Shown: positions 1-9,200 of the stretch, piece by piece
Position numbering within the stretch: the first letter of the stretch is position 1
Layout: each line of letters begins with the position of its first letter
Assembly (NCBI RefSeq): GCF_014635045.1
Contig: NZ_BMCF01000010.1
Location: 26,678-90,677, forward strand
Length of the DNA stretch: 64,000 nucleotides
Direction of reading: 5' to 3'
Origin: Staphylococcus nepalensis
GTDB taxonomy: Bacteria > Bacillota > Bacilli > Staphylococcales > Staphylococcaceae
Notes under the pieces: model-generated
What the model was told of the DNA's origin: nothing
Database searches by the model: none
The model's input: only the letters and a program-made list of their open reading frames with translations
Program-made: the position numbers and the translations under genes

Positions 1-180
1 TTCAAAGGTATCAAATTGACTTCTCCTAAATTTATTAGCTGGTTAAATGAACGAAATATTGTACCTGGATATTATGGCATTAACAATTTAGATTTAATGA
101 ATGATTTAATCGTAAACGGCGCTCACACTTTAGTCACTGACAGACCGGATTTAGCAGAACGTTTTAAAAACACATACTAA
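1..180 (+). CDS. Glycerophosphodiester phosphodiesterase family protein, C-terminal end (partial)
   Basis: The window opens inside a plus-strand frame that reads 59 codons to a TAA. The peptide contains a VPGYYGINNLDLMNDLI stretch and ends with LVTDRPDLAERF. This matches the C-terminal end of GDPD/GlpQ-like TIM barrels, where a strand with V-TD-P closes the barrel. The family hydrolyses glycerophosphodiesters to glycerol-3-phosphate and an alcohol. The catalytic part lies outside the window, so substrate and localisation cannot be judged. A strong hairpin terminator follows 10 bases after the stop. The family call rests on this short tail and is moderately sure. Confidence 0.7.
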   Translation, partial: FKGIKLTSPKFISWLNERNIVPGYYGINNLDLMNDLIVNGAHTLVTDRPDLAERFKNTY

Positions 181-190
181 AATAAATTAT

Positions 191-229
191 ATAAAAGCTG
201 GGTTACCTGTTTGGTTTCCCAGCTTTTAT
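191..229 (+). terminator. Intrinsic terminator after the phosphodiesterase gene
   Basis: A perfect 12-bp inverted repeat (ATAAAAGCTGGG, 191-202, with its complement at 218-229) encloses a 15-base loop. The stem ends in AT-rich arms on both sides. It separates the plus-strand gene from convergent ylbF and probably works in both directions. Confidence 0.85.
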
Positions 230-259
230 CGTCATTAATAGATACACAATGTCTTACGT

Positions 260-694
260 TTACAAAGAACAGCTACAAGAACCACCTGTAGCACAACCAC
301 TCGCATCTTTTTGGAAAAACGGATTTCCTGTTTCAATTTTTACATTTTCAGATACTGCATACGCAATTTTAACGATGACTTCATCAATTAAATCTTGTAA
401 CGCTACTTCTTTTTGTTTATAGTCCATAACGACTGGCAACATTTCATAAGCACGTTTACGTTTACGTGTTTCTAACATAACTTTTTGATAGTCCGGATGA
501 TATTTCCCAAACCTCATAATTTCATCGTATGCTTCTTTTGATTTTAAAAAAGCTTGGTATAGTAAATGAGCCTCATCATTTTCCATTAAATACTTCTCAG
601 CTAATTTGAATGCTTGATATAAACGTGAGTCAAGTATTTTATCACTTAAACTCTCGATATCATCAAGTACAGTCAATGTTTCTTCTGTTATCAT
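260..694 (-). CDS. ylbF: YlbF/YmcA family regulator (RNase Y-associated)
   Basis: This 144-residue, mostly helical protein has the YlbF/YmcA (Com_YlbF) pattern: LYQAFKLAEKYL, then a K-AY-EIM-FGKYHPDY segment near residues 50-70. The tail is CATGGSCSCSL, with three closely spaced cysteines. In Bacillus subtilis YlbF forms the Y-complex with YmcA and YaaT, carries Fe-S clusters and steers RNase Y towards chosen mRNAs. The C-terminal cysteine cluster fits a cluster ligand role (known family property; the role here is inferred). The gene starts 11 bases after the CAP-domain gene on the same strand, so the two are probably co-transcribed. Confidence 0.85.
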   Translation of the reverse strand: MITEETLTVLDDIESLSDKILDSRLYQAFKLAEKYLMENDEAHLLYQAFLKSKEAYDEIMRFGKYHPDYQKVMLETRKRKRAYEMLPVVMDYKQKEVALQDLIDEVIVKIAYAVSENVKIETGNPFFQKDASGCATGGSCSCSL

Positions 695-705
695 AGTGAC
701 ACTCC

Positions 706-1755
706 TTACTTATCTTCAATGAAAATAATCGTATAGTAACCATTAGATACTTCGCCGCCCATTTCATTGTATTTGGAATTTAACATTCTCGATCTATGAA
801 TATCTGAATTTAACCAACTGTGAATTAATGTTGGCACTTCATTGAAATCATAACCAACATTTTGACTTGTCGAAACGAAAGATATATTTTGTTCATCAAG
901 TTTCTGTTTTAATGCTTCTTCTGTAAATTCTACACTATCAGTGTCGATTGCTTCGTACAAGTTATATGAAGCAATATGTGCTAAATCATTATTAACTTTT
1001 AAAGTTTTTGCATCTTTTAATGCTCTCATTTCATTTGTTATTTCATATAATGTCATCAATTGATTAGCATTTTGTTCATAAGGTATTTCTTTATAATTAT
1101 TTTTCACTTTTTTATCTTCTTTTGCAGTGATCATTTGGTATGGTTTAAACGCCATTAATGCCTCACTATCTAAATAGCGTACACCGACAATTTCATTGTC
1201 TTGTTGGTCAATATAGATTTGAGCATAAACGTCATTAAATTTGATAAGCGTCTGTGTTTTCATATCTGCATCAGAAAGCTCTAATTCATATGCTTTGCCA
1301 TCTACTTTGATTGTTGGTTCTGGATTTATACTGAATTTTTCAAATACATTAGAAGCTTTGTCTCCAATTTCCACTGGATTAACGCTAGCGTTTTTACCAG
1401 TTGCATAAACAGATTTTATTTTGTTTTTTCTAGTCGTCACCAGATAATATTGATCTTTTTGTTTAAATACGTAGTTTTTAAAACCTTTTTTATATGAATA
1501 AACCCTATCTGCTTGTCCATATTTGTCAGTTAAACTATGTAAATCTTGTCCCACCCATGTACCTACACCTTTTTCAAGTTTTGGATTTTCACTTGTCGTT
1601 TTTTGCTTTTGAAAATCTTTATTTTGAGTTGTTTTTGGCGTGTCCTTATTCGGATTTTCCAAAACATCAAATTTTAAACGCGGTGAGTAAAATAAATAAA
1701 TTATAAAACAAATTAATAACAATACACCAATAACTTTAATTATTAGTTTTTTCAT
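706..1755 (-). CDS. Membrane-anchored CAP/SCP-domain protein (YlbC-like)
   Basis: This is a 349-residue protein. An N-terminal hydrophobic segment (about residues 5-25) is followed by a Lys/Thr/Asn-rich linker. A CAP-associated domain comes next (about 60-200; WVGQDLHSLTDKYG-ADRVY). The C-terminal CAP/SCP domain (about 230-345) contains LNSDIHRSRMLNSKYNEMG, the H-R motif typical of bacterial SCP domains. It should sit outside the membrane. The same gene pair, CAP protein plus ylbF, is found in S. aureus and B. subtilis (ylbC/ylbF). No biochemical activity can be assigned from sequence. The ATG at 1755 is preceded by GGTGGATGAG-type pairing (Shine-Dalgarno). Confidence 0.8.
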   Translation of the reverse strand: MKKLIIKVIGVLLLICFIIYLFYSPRLKFDVLENPNKDTPKTTQNKDFQKQKTTSENPKLEKGVGTWVGQDLHSLTDKYGQADRVYSYKKGFKNYVFKQKDQYYLVTTRKNKIKSVYATGKNASVNPVEIGDKASNVFEKFSINPEPTIKVDGKAYELELSDADMKTQTLIKFNDVYAQIYIDQQDNEIVGVRYLDSEALMAFKPYQMITAKEDKKVKNNYKEIPYEQNANQLMTLYEITNEMRALKDAKTLKVNNDLAHIASYNLYEAIDTDSVEFTEEALKQKLDEQNISFVSTSQNVGYDFNEVPTLIHSWLNSDIHRSRMLNSKYNEMGGEVSNGYYTIIFIEDK

Positions 1756-1936
1756 CGCTCATCCACCTATAGTATTCTTTGGTTCATTGTACATGTTTAT
1801 GATTGATTCAAGCAAGGCATCTCCATAAATTTCTCCTTTTGTAATAATCTCTTTACAATGAATTGAACCAACTTTCAATATTTAGGTATTAAATGATACA
1901 CAACCAAACCTTAGGTGTAGTGCTCACTAAGGAGCG

Positions 1937-2225
1937 ATGCATATATCAATGACTCGTATATATGGGGCAAAAAATAACTTAAAAAACATTTCAGTAGGTG
2001 TTCCTATTATTTTAGCTTGCTTTGATCATTTAATTGGGTAAAATAATACTGTAGTTATTACTGAACATAATTTAATAATGATGACTAAACCAGATTGGAT
2101 TATTGTTATTGGGCTATATTCAGGCCATAAGGGCGGTGAATTACTATATCAAGGTAATTCCTTATGGTTTATTAAGTATCGATGACTCTTTAACTGCTAA
2201 GCGTTTAAAACGGTATTTATCTTAA
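1937..2225 (+). pseudogene. Remnant of a UvrA-family (excinuclease ABC subunit A-like) ATPase gene
   Basis: A good ribosome site (AAGGAG) precedes an ATG at 1937. The first frame gives TRIYGAKNNLKNISVGVP, the signature start of UvrA-type ABC ATPases (compare I-GA-NNLKN-V-IP). It hits a stop at 2041. From 2051 another frame reads VVITEHNLIMMTKPDWIIVI and then GGELLYQG, the UvrA C-terminal Walker B/His-switch and GG--V--G pattern. A single frameshift near 2183 then adds DSLTAKRLKRYLS and a stop at 2225, like the UvrA terminus. Most of the roughly 750-940 residue gene is deleted and what remains is out of frame. No function is expected. Confidence 0.8.
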
Positions 2226-2680
2226 GGGGTTATTGACACTCATTATTTCTGTTTTGTATGAAGGATTACTATCCTTTAACCCGTCTTACCAACACCTTTT
2301 ATGAGAATAAAATATTAACTAAATTGAAACTGACGCCTTAAGTTAATGTTCAAATAAAATCTCATAACCTAAAAAAAGCCGAGACATCAATGATGTCTCG
2401 GCCACAAATATGGTATATACAATAAAGAACTAGTAATACTTATCCAAGTATTTAACTCGTGTAATAATTTTAATGCTAATGAGACTTATATATAATCTCG
2501 TGCCAGATAACCTTTTAGCCTAAGCTCTGCACTTTTAACCATACTTGTATTTATCAGAGTAGGATAACAAAATTATTCTAGAAAAGTATGATTTCTATCC
2601 TGTCCCCTCTTATTATGAGTATGGATGACTAAGTCCAAACTCTTTTATTCCCGAATAACTAACGCTTAATATAGTATGCT
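2226..2680. other. Intergenic stretch after the uvrA fossil
   Basis: No reading frame or recognisable gene remnant was seen in these 455 bases. The only clear element is the hairpin at 2378-2402. Confidence 0.6.
2378..2402 (-). terminator. Intrinsic terminator for the ctaB-ctaM transcript
   Basis: GCCGAGACATCA (2378-2389) pairs perfectly with TGATGTCTCGGC (2391-2402) around a one-base centre. Seven A's lie immediately left of the stem, so the minus-strand transcript has a U-run after the hairpin. It sits about 280 bases beyond ctaM. Confidence 0.8.
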
Positions 2681-3151
2681 TTATAACCCAAAAGTTGCTT
2701 TAAGTAACGACGTTGTTTCTCCGCCTGGATATAAAACGTAAAGTAGCATATATACCGCTACACCAGTGATTGCGGTGAAAAACCAAATAATTGATGCAAT
2801 TGGTCCTACAAATCTATGAATTTTAAATTTCTCTTTGAAAGCAGTTATAATTTGTACAAGACCCAAGATACCACCAATTGTGGCCAAATTAATATGGAAG
2901 ATTAAAAAGATTGTATAATAAATCTTAATAGAATCTGGACCACCAAAAGCAGTATTCCCAATAAATATTGTTCTTGAAGCATAGATAATAAAGAACGCAA
3001 GTGCAAAAAAAGCTGCCGTTAACATCACTTTTTTATGGCTTTCGATTTTTCTCTTCCAAATTTTACGCCATCCTATTGCAACAAGGATCGCACTAATAAC
3101 TATAAAACTTGTGCTGATTGTAGGTAAGATTGGTAAATTCATACATTCCAT
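2681..3151 (-). CDS. ctaM: DUF420 membrane protein CtaM, aa3 quinol oxidase factor
   Basis: This 156-residue protein has four predicted transmembrane segments (about residues 9-27, 43-61, 82-104, 119-143) and belongs to the DUF420 family. In S. aureus the homologous CtaM, next to ctaB, is required for activity of the aa3-type menaquinol oxidase (established for that species). The conserved histidine-bearing segments FHINLATIGGILG and KIHRFVGPIASI are visible. It begins 15 bases after ctaB and is clearly the second gene of that operon. Confidence 0.88.
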   Translation of the reverse strand: MECMNLPILPTISTSFIVISAILVAIGWRKIWKRKIESHKKVMLTAAFFALAFFIIYASRTIFIGNTAFGGPDSIKIYYTIFLIFHINLATIGGILGLVQIITAFKEKFKIHRFVGPIASIIWFFTAITGVAVYMLLYVLYPGGETTSLLKATFGL

Positions 3152-3166
3152 CCTTATTTTTATTTA

Positions 3167-4078
3167 TTAGAACATTTTTATTAACGAGACAACAACAACG
3201 AGTACAAAAAATACTACTAAATAATTTAAAGAGTAGATAAACATTTTTGTAGCCCATTTTGTTTGGTCTGAATCTTTTTTAAAGCTTGTTAAACCTAAAT
3301 ATAGCCAACCAAGATTCAATAGTGAGGCCAATATAATAAATGTTGTACCAAGATTACTTAATAATAATGGTAATGGCAATAAAAATACGAGCCAAATAAA
3401 CATACTGACTCTTGTCCGTTTAAACCCTTTAACAGAAGGAAGCATTGGAATATGAGCCATGCTATATTCATCTTTACGCTTAATCGCTAAAGCATAGAAA
3501 TGTATCGGTTGCCAACAGAAAATAACTAAAAATAATGCAACTGCGACCATGCTAATATTACCTTCTATTGCTGTCCAACCAATTAATGGCGGAACGGCAC
3601 CAGGGAAACTCCCGATTACTGTGTTCCAAACCGTATGGCGCTTAGACCAAATGGAATAAAATGATACATATCCAACAATACCTAGTAATCCAATTACGCC
3701 TGATGGCACATTTAAAGCAAATAAAAATGCTTCCCCTACGAGCATCATTCCAAAACTAAGTAATAATAAATTTCTATTTGAAATTCTTTCGTTCACCGTT
3801 GGTCTTTGTTGTTTGCTTGGCATGATACTGTCAATATCTTGATCATAGTAATTATTTAAAGCGCAAGCGCCCCCCATAATTAACGTCGAGCCTACCAACA
3901 TCATTAAAATCTGTGGTATTGACGAGAGGAAGGAATGATTTGCCAACACAATTGCAAGCCATGAACCAGCAAAAGCTGGTATTAAATTACCTTGAACTAG
4001 CCCCATTTTAATAATTTGTTGTAACTCTTTAAAAGTTACACGGCTAGAATTATGCGACAAAGTTTGTTCTTTGTTCAT
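3167..4078 (-). CDS. ctaB: Protoheme IX farnesyltransferase (heme O synthase)
   Basis: This 303-residue polytopic UbiA-superfamily prenyltransferase transfers a farnesyl group to heme b to make heme O, the precursor of heme A. The first prenyl-diphosphate/Mg site is seen as [12 protein letters not shown] (about residues 116-127). The second region follows the [16 protein letters not shown] motif (about 190-205). About eight hydrophobic segments are spread over the protein. It is divergent from ctaA and upstream of ctaM, so heme O and heme A synthesis and oxidase maturation are encoded together. The ATG at 4078 has an AGGAGGGAAATT Shine-Dalgarno. TTTGTGA repeats lie in the shared ctaA/ctaB promoter region. 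Confidence 0.95.
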   Translation of the reverse strand: MNKEQTLSHNSSRVTFKELQQIIKMGLVQGNLIPAFAGSWLAIVLANHSFLSSIPQILMMLVGSTLIMGGACALNNYYDQDIDSIMPSKQQRPTVNERISNRNLLLLSFGMMLVGEAFLFALNVPSGVIGLLGIVGYVSFYSIWSKRHTVWNTVIGSFPGAVPPLIGWTAIEGNISMVAVALFLVIFCWQPIHFYALAIKRKDEYSMAHIPMLPSVKGFKRTRVSMFIWLVFLLPLPLLLSNLGTTFIILASLLNLGWLYLGLTSFKKDSDQTKWATKMFIYSLNYLVVFFVLVVVVSLIKMF

Positions 4079-4154
4079 AATTTCCCTCCTAATTTTTCCA
4101 TATAATACAATGATATATCAATTTATGGTCATTGACTACATTTATATAAAGTTA

Positions 4155-4200
4155 TTTGTGACACTTTATCGACATTCACAAATAGTCATTTTTGTGACAC
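4155..4200. promoter_or_regulatory. Three TTTGTGA half-sites between ctaB and ctaA (ResD/SrrA-like)
   Basis: TTTGTGACA occurs at 4155-4163 and at 4191-4199, with an inverted copy (ATTCACAAA, complement TTTGTGAAT) at 4174-4182. TTTGTGAAT matches the ResD consensus described for B. subtilis, where ResD controls ctaA/ctaB. The staphylococcal orthologue is SrrA. The sites are seen directly; the regulator is inferred. Confidence 0.5.
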
Positions 4201-4364
4201 AATTAGAAGTGCATTTCTTGTTATAATGATAATTAAGTTTTATTTAAAAAGAAAGAAATCAATTTCAAGAGATTATGAATAATAGTGAAATATTGTGCTT
4301 AACTTTCACTTCAACTCTATTCCATCTCTTATTTGAGTTTTATTTATATGTGGGGGGTTAATTC

Positions 4365-5273
4365 TTGTTTAACAAAAAAAACCTTAAATGGTTATCTGTG
4401 TTAGCAGCCATAATTATGGCATTTGTACAACTCGGAGGAGCTTTAGTAACCAAAACTGGTTCAGCAGATGGTTGTGGTTCAGACTGGCCATTATGTCATG
4501 GCGCTTTCTTACCACAAAATTTACCTATACAAACGATAATTGAACTAAGCCATCGCGCTGTATCTGGATTATCTTTAATTATTGTTTTATGGCTAGTAAT
4601 CGTAGCTTGGAAACACCTCGGTTACATCAAGGAAGTTAAACCTTTATGTATCATCAGTGTTGGTTTCTTACTCATACAAGCACTTGTTGGTGCAGCTGCG
4701 GTAATGTGGCAACAAAATGCTTATGTTCTTGCATTACATTTTGGTATTTCATTAATTTCGTTCTCTTCAGTATTTGTCTTAACTTTAATCATCTTTGAAG
4801 TAGACCATAAATATGAAGCTGATGAATTATTTATTCGTAAGCCTCTAAGAATTTATACATGGATAATGGCTGTCATTGTTTATCTAACAATTTATACTGG
4901 TGCCTTAGTTAGACATAAAGAAGCAAGTTTAGCTTATGGACAATGGCCTCTACCGTTTAATGATTTAATACCTCATAATGTGCAAGATTGGGTAAACTTT
5001 ACGCACCGAGGCATGGCTTTAATTGCGTTTATATGGATATTAATTACATTTATTCATGCAATTAATAATTATAAAGAGAATCGTACCATTCGATTCGGTT
5101 ATACTGCTGCCTTTATTTTAATTATTTTACAAGTAATTACAGGAGCTTTATCTATTATTACTGAAGTCAATTTATTGGTTGCTTTACTACATGCTTTATT
5201 TATCACACTGTTGTTTGGCTTGATTGCATACTTTATTGTATTGATGTTACGAACAATTCGAAGTGCTAAATAA
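4365..5273 (+). CDS. ctaA: Heme A synthase CtaA (COX15 family)
   Basis: This 302-residue membrane protein has eight predicted helices and oxidises heme O to heme A for the aa3 oxidase. Visible family features are the extracellular pair in [15 protein letters not shown] (about residues 37-51, two cysteines) and the heme-ligand histidines in [28 protein letters not shown] and ALLHALFIT. The start is TTG at 4365, with GGGGGGT eight bases upstream; translation from it gives a Lys-rich N terminus then the first helix, as expected. It is divergent from ctaB and shares the TTTGTGA-containing promoter region. Confidence 0.95.
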   Translation: MFNKKNLKWLSVLAAIIMAFVQLGGALVTKTGSADGCGSDWPLCHGAFLPQNLPIQTIIELSHRAVSGLSLIIVLWLVIVAWKHLGYIKEVKPLCIISVGFLLIQALVGAAAVMWQQNAYVLALHFGISLISFSSVFVLTLIIFEVDHKYEADELFIRKPLRIYTWIMAVIVYLTIYTGALVRHKEASLAYGQWPLPFNDLIPHNVQDWVNFTHRGMALIAFIWILITFIHAINNYKENRTIRFGYTAAFILIILQVITGALSIITEVNLLVALLHALFITLLFGLIAYFIVLMLRTIRSAK

Positions 5274-5321
5274 ATGAAATGAATAACCTTAAATAAGTGT
5301 TGAAGACATAGGTAGCTCCAA

Positions 5322-5621
5322 CTAGAAACAAACGTCAATTTCTATTGAAATCATATAGAAATTGACGTTTTCTTTGTTTTTGTGTAATTTTGCATCTCGT
5401 TGAGCTCTTATTTTTCTCATATCCAGCGCTACTAAGATAAAACTAAATTTTCGTTTAACCTTATTCGTTTTTAATCCAGTTTTCATAAATTAAATTTTCC
5501 ATGAACAATTGCCATATGCATATCATTTAAAATTTCTCTTAAATTCATATTTATCTTCTCGATTTACATAACTTTTAAAGTCGACTCTTTTGTGTTTTAG
5601 ATAAATAAATTTATCGTATTT
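5322..5621 (-). pseudogene. IS1182-like transposase, C-terminal remnant (copy 1)
   Basis: Reading the minus strand from about 5621, one frame gives HKRVDFKSYVNREDKYEFKR followed by a cysteine-bearing stretch. This resembles the region before the CP motifs of staphylococcal IS1182-type transposases. After stops and a shift, the frame from 5486 to 5322 gives LKTNKVKRKFSFILVALDMR then KIRAQRDAKLHKNKENVNFY, resembling the C-terminal N-RK segment. A second diverged copy lies at 13321-13600, and the two share an obvious nucleotide match around the AAAGAAAACGTCAATTTC stretch. No intact frame or clear terminal repeats remain. Confidence 0.55.
5330..5370. terminator. Strong hairpin downstream of ctaA (part of IS remnant)
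   Basis: A perfect 16-bp stem is formed by AAACGTCAATTTCTAT (5330-5345) and its complement (5355-5370), flanked by TTTTC. It lies 57 bases after ctaA and could end that transcript. A related hairpin with two changed pairs lies at 13544-13586 in the second IS remnant, so it probably came with the element. Confidence 0.7.
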
Positions 5622-6119
5622 CAAATTCTGTGTATTGAAAAGATTACTTTTATATTTTTTAACCTTACCTTTAAGAAACAAAAATAATATGTAATGAAAG
5701 ACATGCTATTAAAATGATCTATGATTGACGCCATATATCATGATTAGTGATTGATACTTGAGTTCAATTAGTAGCGAAAGTTGAGTCATGTTCTCACCTC
5801 AGATATAATACGCCCCGTTAATTTAGTTTAGTGAAGTTTATTGAATTATATGAAAGTGTCTTATTTTTAGTAAAAACTTATGATAATGATATTAGTCTAA
5901 AACATAGTATTGATTGTGACACGTTGTAGGAATAGCATGCGTATTGAGCATTTAGTCTCAATATTCATTGATTTATTCAACATACAAACGCCACTACTGT
6001 ATAATCTATATAATATGCTATTTTTTAAAAATAACAGTAGTTTCGCCTGATTTTTGTGAGAAAGTACTAAGCAAAGACTATAAGATAATACATTACCCGC
6101 GAAAAAGTGCGCATAAAAA
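5622..6119. other. Intergenic stretch without supported genes
   Basis: This AT-rich DNA lies between the IS remnant and the pyc terminator. Short frames of about 60-90 codons occur on both strands but lack ribosome sites and family likeness. The left part may be further degraded IS sequence, which I cannot prove. Confidence 0.5.
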
Positions 6120-6152
6120 ACTGTCAACAAAGTCAAAGGCTTTGTTGACAGT
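6120..6152 (-). terminator. Intrinsic terminator of pyc
   Basis: ACTGTCAACAAAG (6120-6132) pairs perfectly with CTTTGTTGACAGT (6140-6152). A run of six A's (6115-6120) precedes the stem on the plus strand, so a minus-strand transcript gets a U-run. It lies about 140 bases after the pyc stop. Confidence 0.8.
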
Positions 6153-6294
6153 ATGAAGCGTTCCAATTAAGTCACTCATTAACTATAAATCAGTATTTTC
6201 TAATTATAAAAATAAATGATGTCTATGCAAGGAATGCAACGAGTATATGTTTGATTTTAGTCATACTCACATTTTTTATTTGATTAATTCTTAT

Positions 6295-9200
6295 TTAATC
6301 TACTGGTTCTTTTTCAATTTCTATTAATAAATCTCCAGTTTCGATCGCTTCTCCATTTTGAACGGTTACTTTCTTAACCACACCATCAAATGGCGCTTGT
6401 ATCGTTGTTTCCATTTTCATTGCTTCTGTGATTAATAAGGCTTGTCCACTTGTTACAGACTCCCCTTCTGAAATTTTAACTTCTGTTACTGACCCAGGCA
6501 TTTGTGCGCCAATATGATTTGGATTTAATTTGTCAGCTTTAGGTTTAACACTTGCGTTTGCTTTTACATTTTCATCCTGTATGAAAATACGTCTCGCTTG
6601 ACCATTCATATCGTAAAATATTGTACGAACCCCTTTTTCATCAGGTTCAGTAATTGTTTTAAGCGTAATAATCAATCGTTTACCAGTGTCTATCTCAATT
6701 TCTACGGTTTCATTTGCTCTCATACCGAAGAAGAATGTTGGTGTATCTAAAAGTGACACATTACCATATTGTTCTTGTGTCGTAATAAATTGTTCATAAA
6801 CTTTTGGATATAATACATAACTAATAATGTCTTGTTCAGTGACTTCTTTTTGTTGTTTTTCTTCTAATTCTTTCCTTATTGCTTCAAAGTCGACTGGTTC
6901 TAAATACTCACCTGGTCTGTCAGTTAATGGCTGCTGTCCTTTCAAAATCACTTTTTGTAGTTCTTTATTAAATCCGTTTACTGGCTGACCAATTTCACCT
7001 TTAAAGAACGAAACAACCGACTCAGGAAAATCTAATTTATAACCATCTTTTATTACAGTTTGTTCATCTAAATCGTTTTGGACCATATACAACGCCATAT
7101 CTCCAACTACTTTTGATGATGGTGTAACCTTAACGATATCCCCAAATAAGAAATTGACACGTTTATACATGTCTTTAACTTCATTAAATCGATTACCTAA
7201 CCCTAAACTTTTGGCTTGTTGACGTAAATTAGAATATTGTCCGCCCGGCATTTCATGTTGATAAATCTCTGTATTTGGTGACTTAATATCACTTTCAAAA
7301 TCACTATAATATTGACGTACTGTACTCCAATAATGAGATAACTCTTCCATGCCATCAATATCTGCACGCATACTTCTTCCAAATCCATTTAGTGCATAAT
7401 ATAACGAGTTGCCACTTGGTTGACTTGTTAGACCGCTCATTGATGCAATTGCTGTATCTATAACATCTACACCGGCATCTATAGCTTCTTTATAAGTTAA
7501 AAGGCCGTTACCACTTGTATCATGTGTGTGTAAGTGAATTGGTAAATTAACTGCTGCTTTTAATTCACCGATTAATTCGTATGCTGCTTTAGGTTTTAAT
7601 AAACCAGCCATATCTTTAATAGCAAGTATGTGGAAACCTTCAGATTCTAGCGTTTTCGCCATATTAACGTAGTAGTCTAATGTATATATATTAGAACGAT
7701 TTGGATCCAAGAAATCACCCGTATAACAAATCGTTCCCTCTGAAATTTTTCCTGCTTCTTGGACTGCTTCGTTAGCAACTTTCATCTGGTCTACCCAGTT
7801 TAATGAATCAAAAATTCGGAATACATCTATACCTGCTTCAGCACTTTCTTTCACGAACTTTTTAATTACGTTATCTGGATAGTTTTTATACCCTACTGCA
7901 TTAGAAGCCCGTAACAACATTTGGAATAAAACATTTGGAATAGACTTTCTTAATCTTTCTAATCTTTCCCATGGGTTTTCTTTCAAGAAATTATAAGCGA
8001 CATCAAACGTGGCGCCGCCCCACATTTCTAATGAAAAACTATCTTTCATTACTTCCGATGTTTTAGAAGCAATATTCATCATATCTTTTGTTCTAACACG
8101 TGTTGCCAGTAAGGATTGATGTGCATCTCTAAATGTCGTATCTGTAATCAATACGTCTTCTTGTTCTTTCAACCATTGAGCAACTGCTGTAGGCCCCTTA
8201 CTATCCAATAATTGTTTTGTACCTTCAAACTTATCCACTACTTTTTTAGGCACTTGTGGAATAGGTGATGTTTCATATACCGGTTTCGGTCGTTTTTCAA
8301 CGTTTGGAAATCCATTAATCGATACATTACCGATATATTCTAATGTCTTTGTCCCTCTATCTAAAGTCGGTTCAATATCAAATAATTCTGGTGTACTTTC
8401 AATAAATTTGGTTGTATAATCGCCAGTTTTAAACTGTGCATTTCGCATAACGTTAATTAAAAATGGGACATTGGTTTTTACACCACGAATTCTCATTTCT
8501 TGCAATGAACGATCCATTTTTTCGTTTGCTTGTTTAAATGTCATACCGTGTGTAGATAATTTTACTAGTAAAGAATCATAATATGGCGTGATTTCGGCAC
8601 CTTGGAATCCATCACCAGCATCCAGCCTCACACCAAAACCACCACTTGAACGATACGCAATAATTCTACCTGTGTCTGGCATGAAATCGTTAGTTGGATC
8701 TTCCGTGGTGATACGACATTGGATAGCATAGCCTAGTGTTTTAATATCTTTTTGTTGGGGCATACCAATTTCTGCATCAAATAACTTTTCACCGTCAGCT
8801 ACAAGAATTTGAGTTTTAACTACATCTACGCCTGTTACCATTTCAGTAATCGTATGCTCAACTTGAACACGTGGGTTTACTTCAATGAAATAGAAATCTT
8901 CTCCAGAAACTAGAAATTCAACAGTACCAGCGTTAACATAGTTGATGTTTTCCATTAATTGAATCGCAGCATCACAAATACGCTCTCTTAAATCATCAGG
9001 TAAAGCGACAGAAGGTGCAACTTCAACGACCTTTTGATGACGTCTTTGTACAGAACAATCACGCTCGTATAAATGGACTATATTTCCGTGCTCATCACCA
9101 ATCACTTGTACTTCAATGTGTTTTGGATTATCTATATATTTTTCAATATAAACTTCGCTATTACCAAATGATTTCTCTGCTTCGGATTTTGCACGGTGAA

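Noticed and set aside
4155..4182. Rex site between ctaB and ctaA (TTGTGA ... TCACAA)
   Set aside because: The half-sites are 14 bases apart instead of the six required by Rex; ResD/SrrA-like sites fit better.
5968..6156. 62-codon plus-strand frame upstream of the pyc terminator
   Set aside because: No ribosome site, no family likeness, and it runs into the pyc terminator hairpin.
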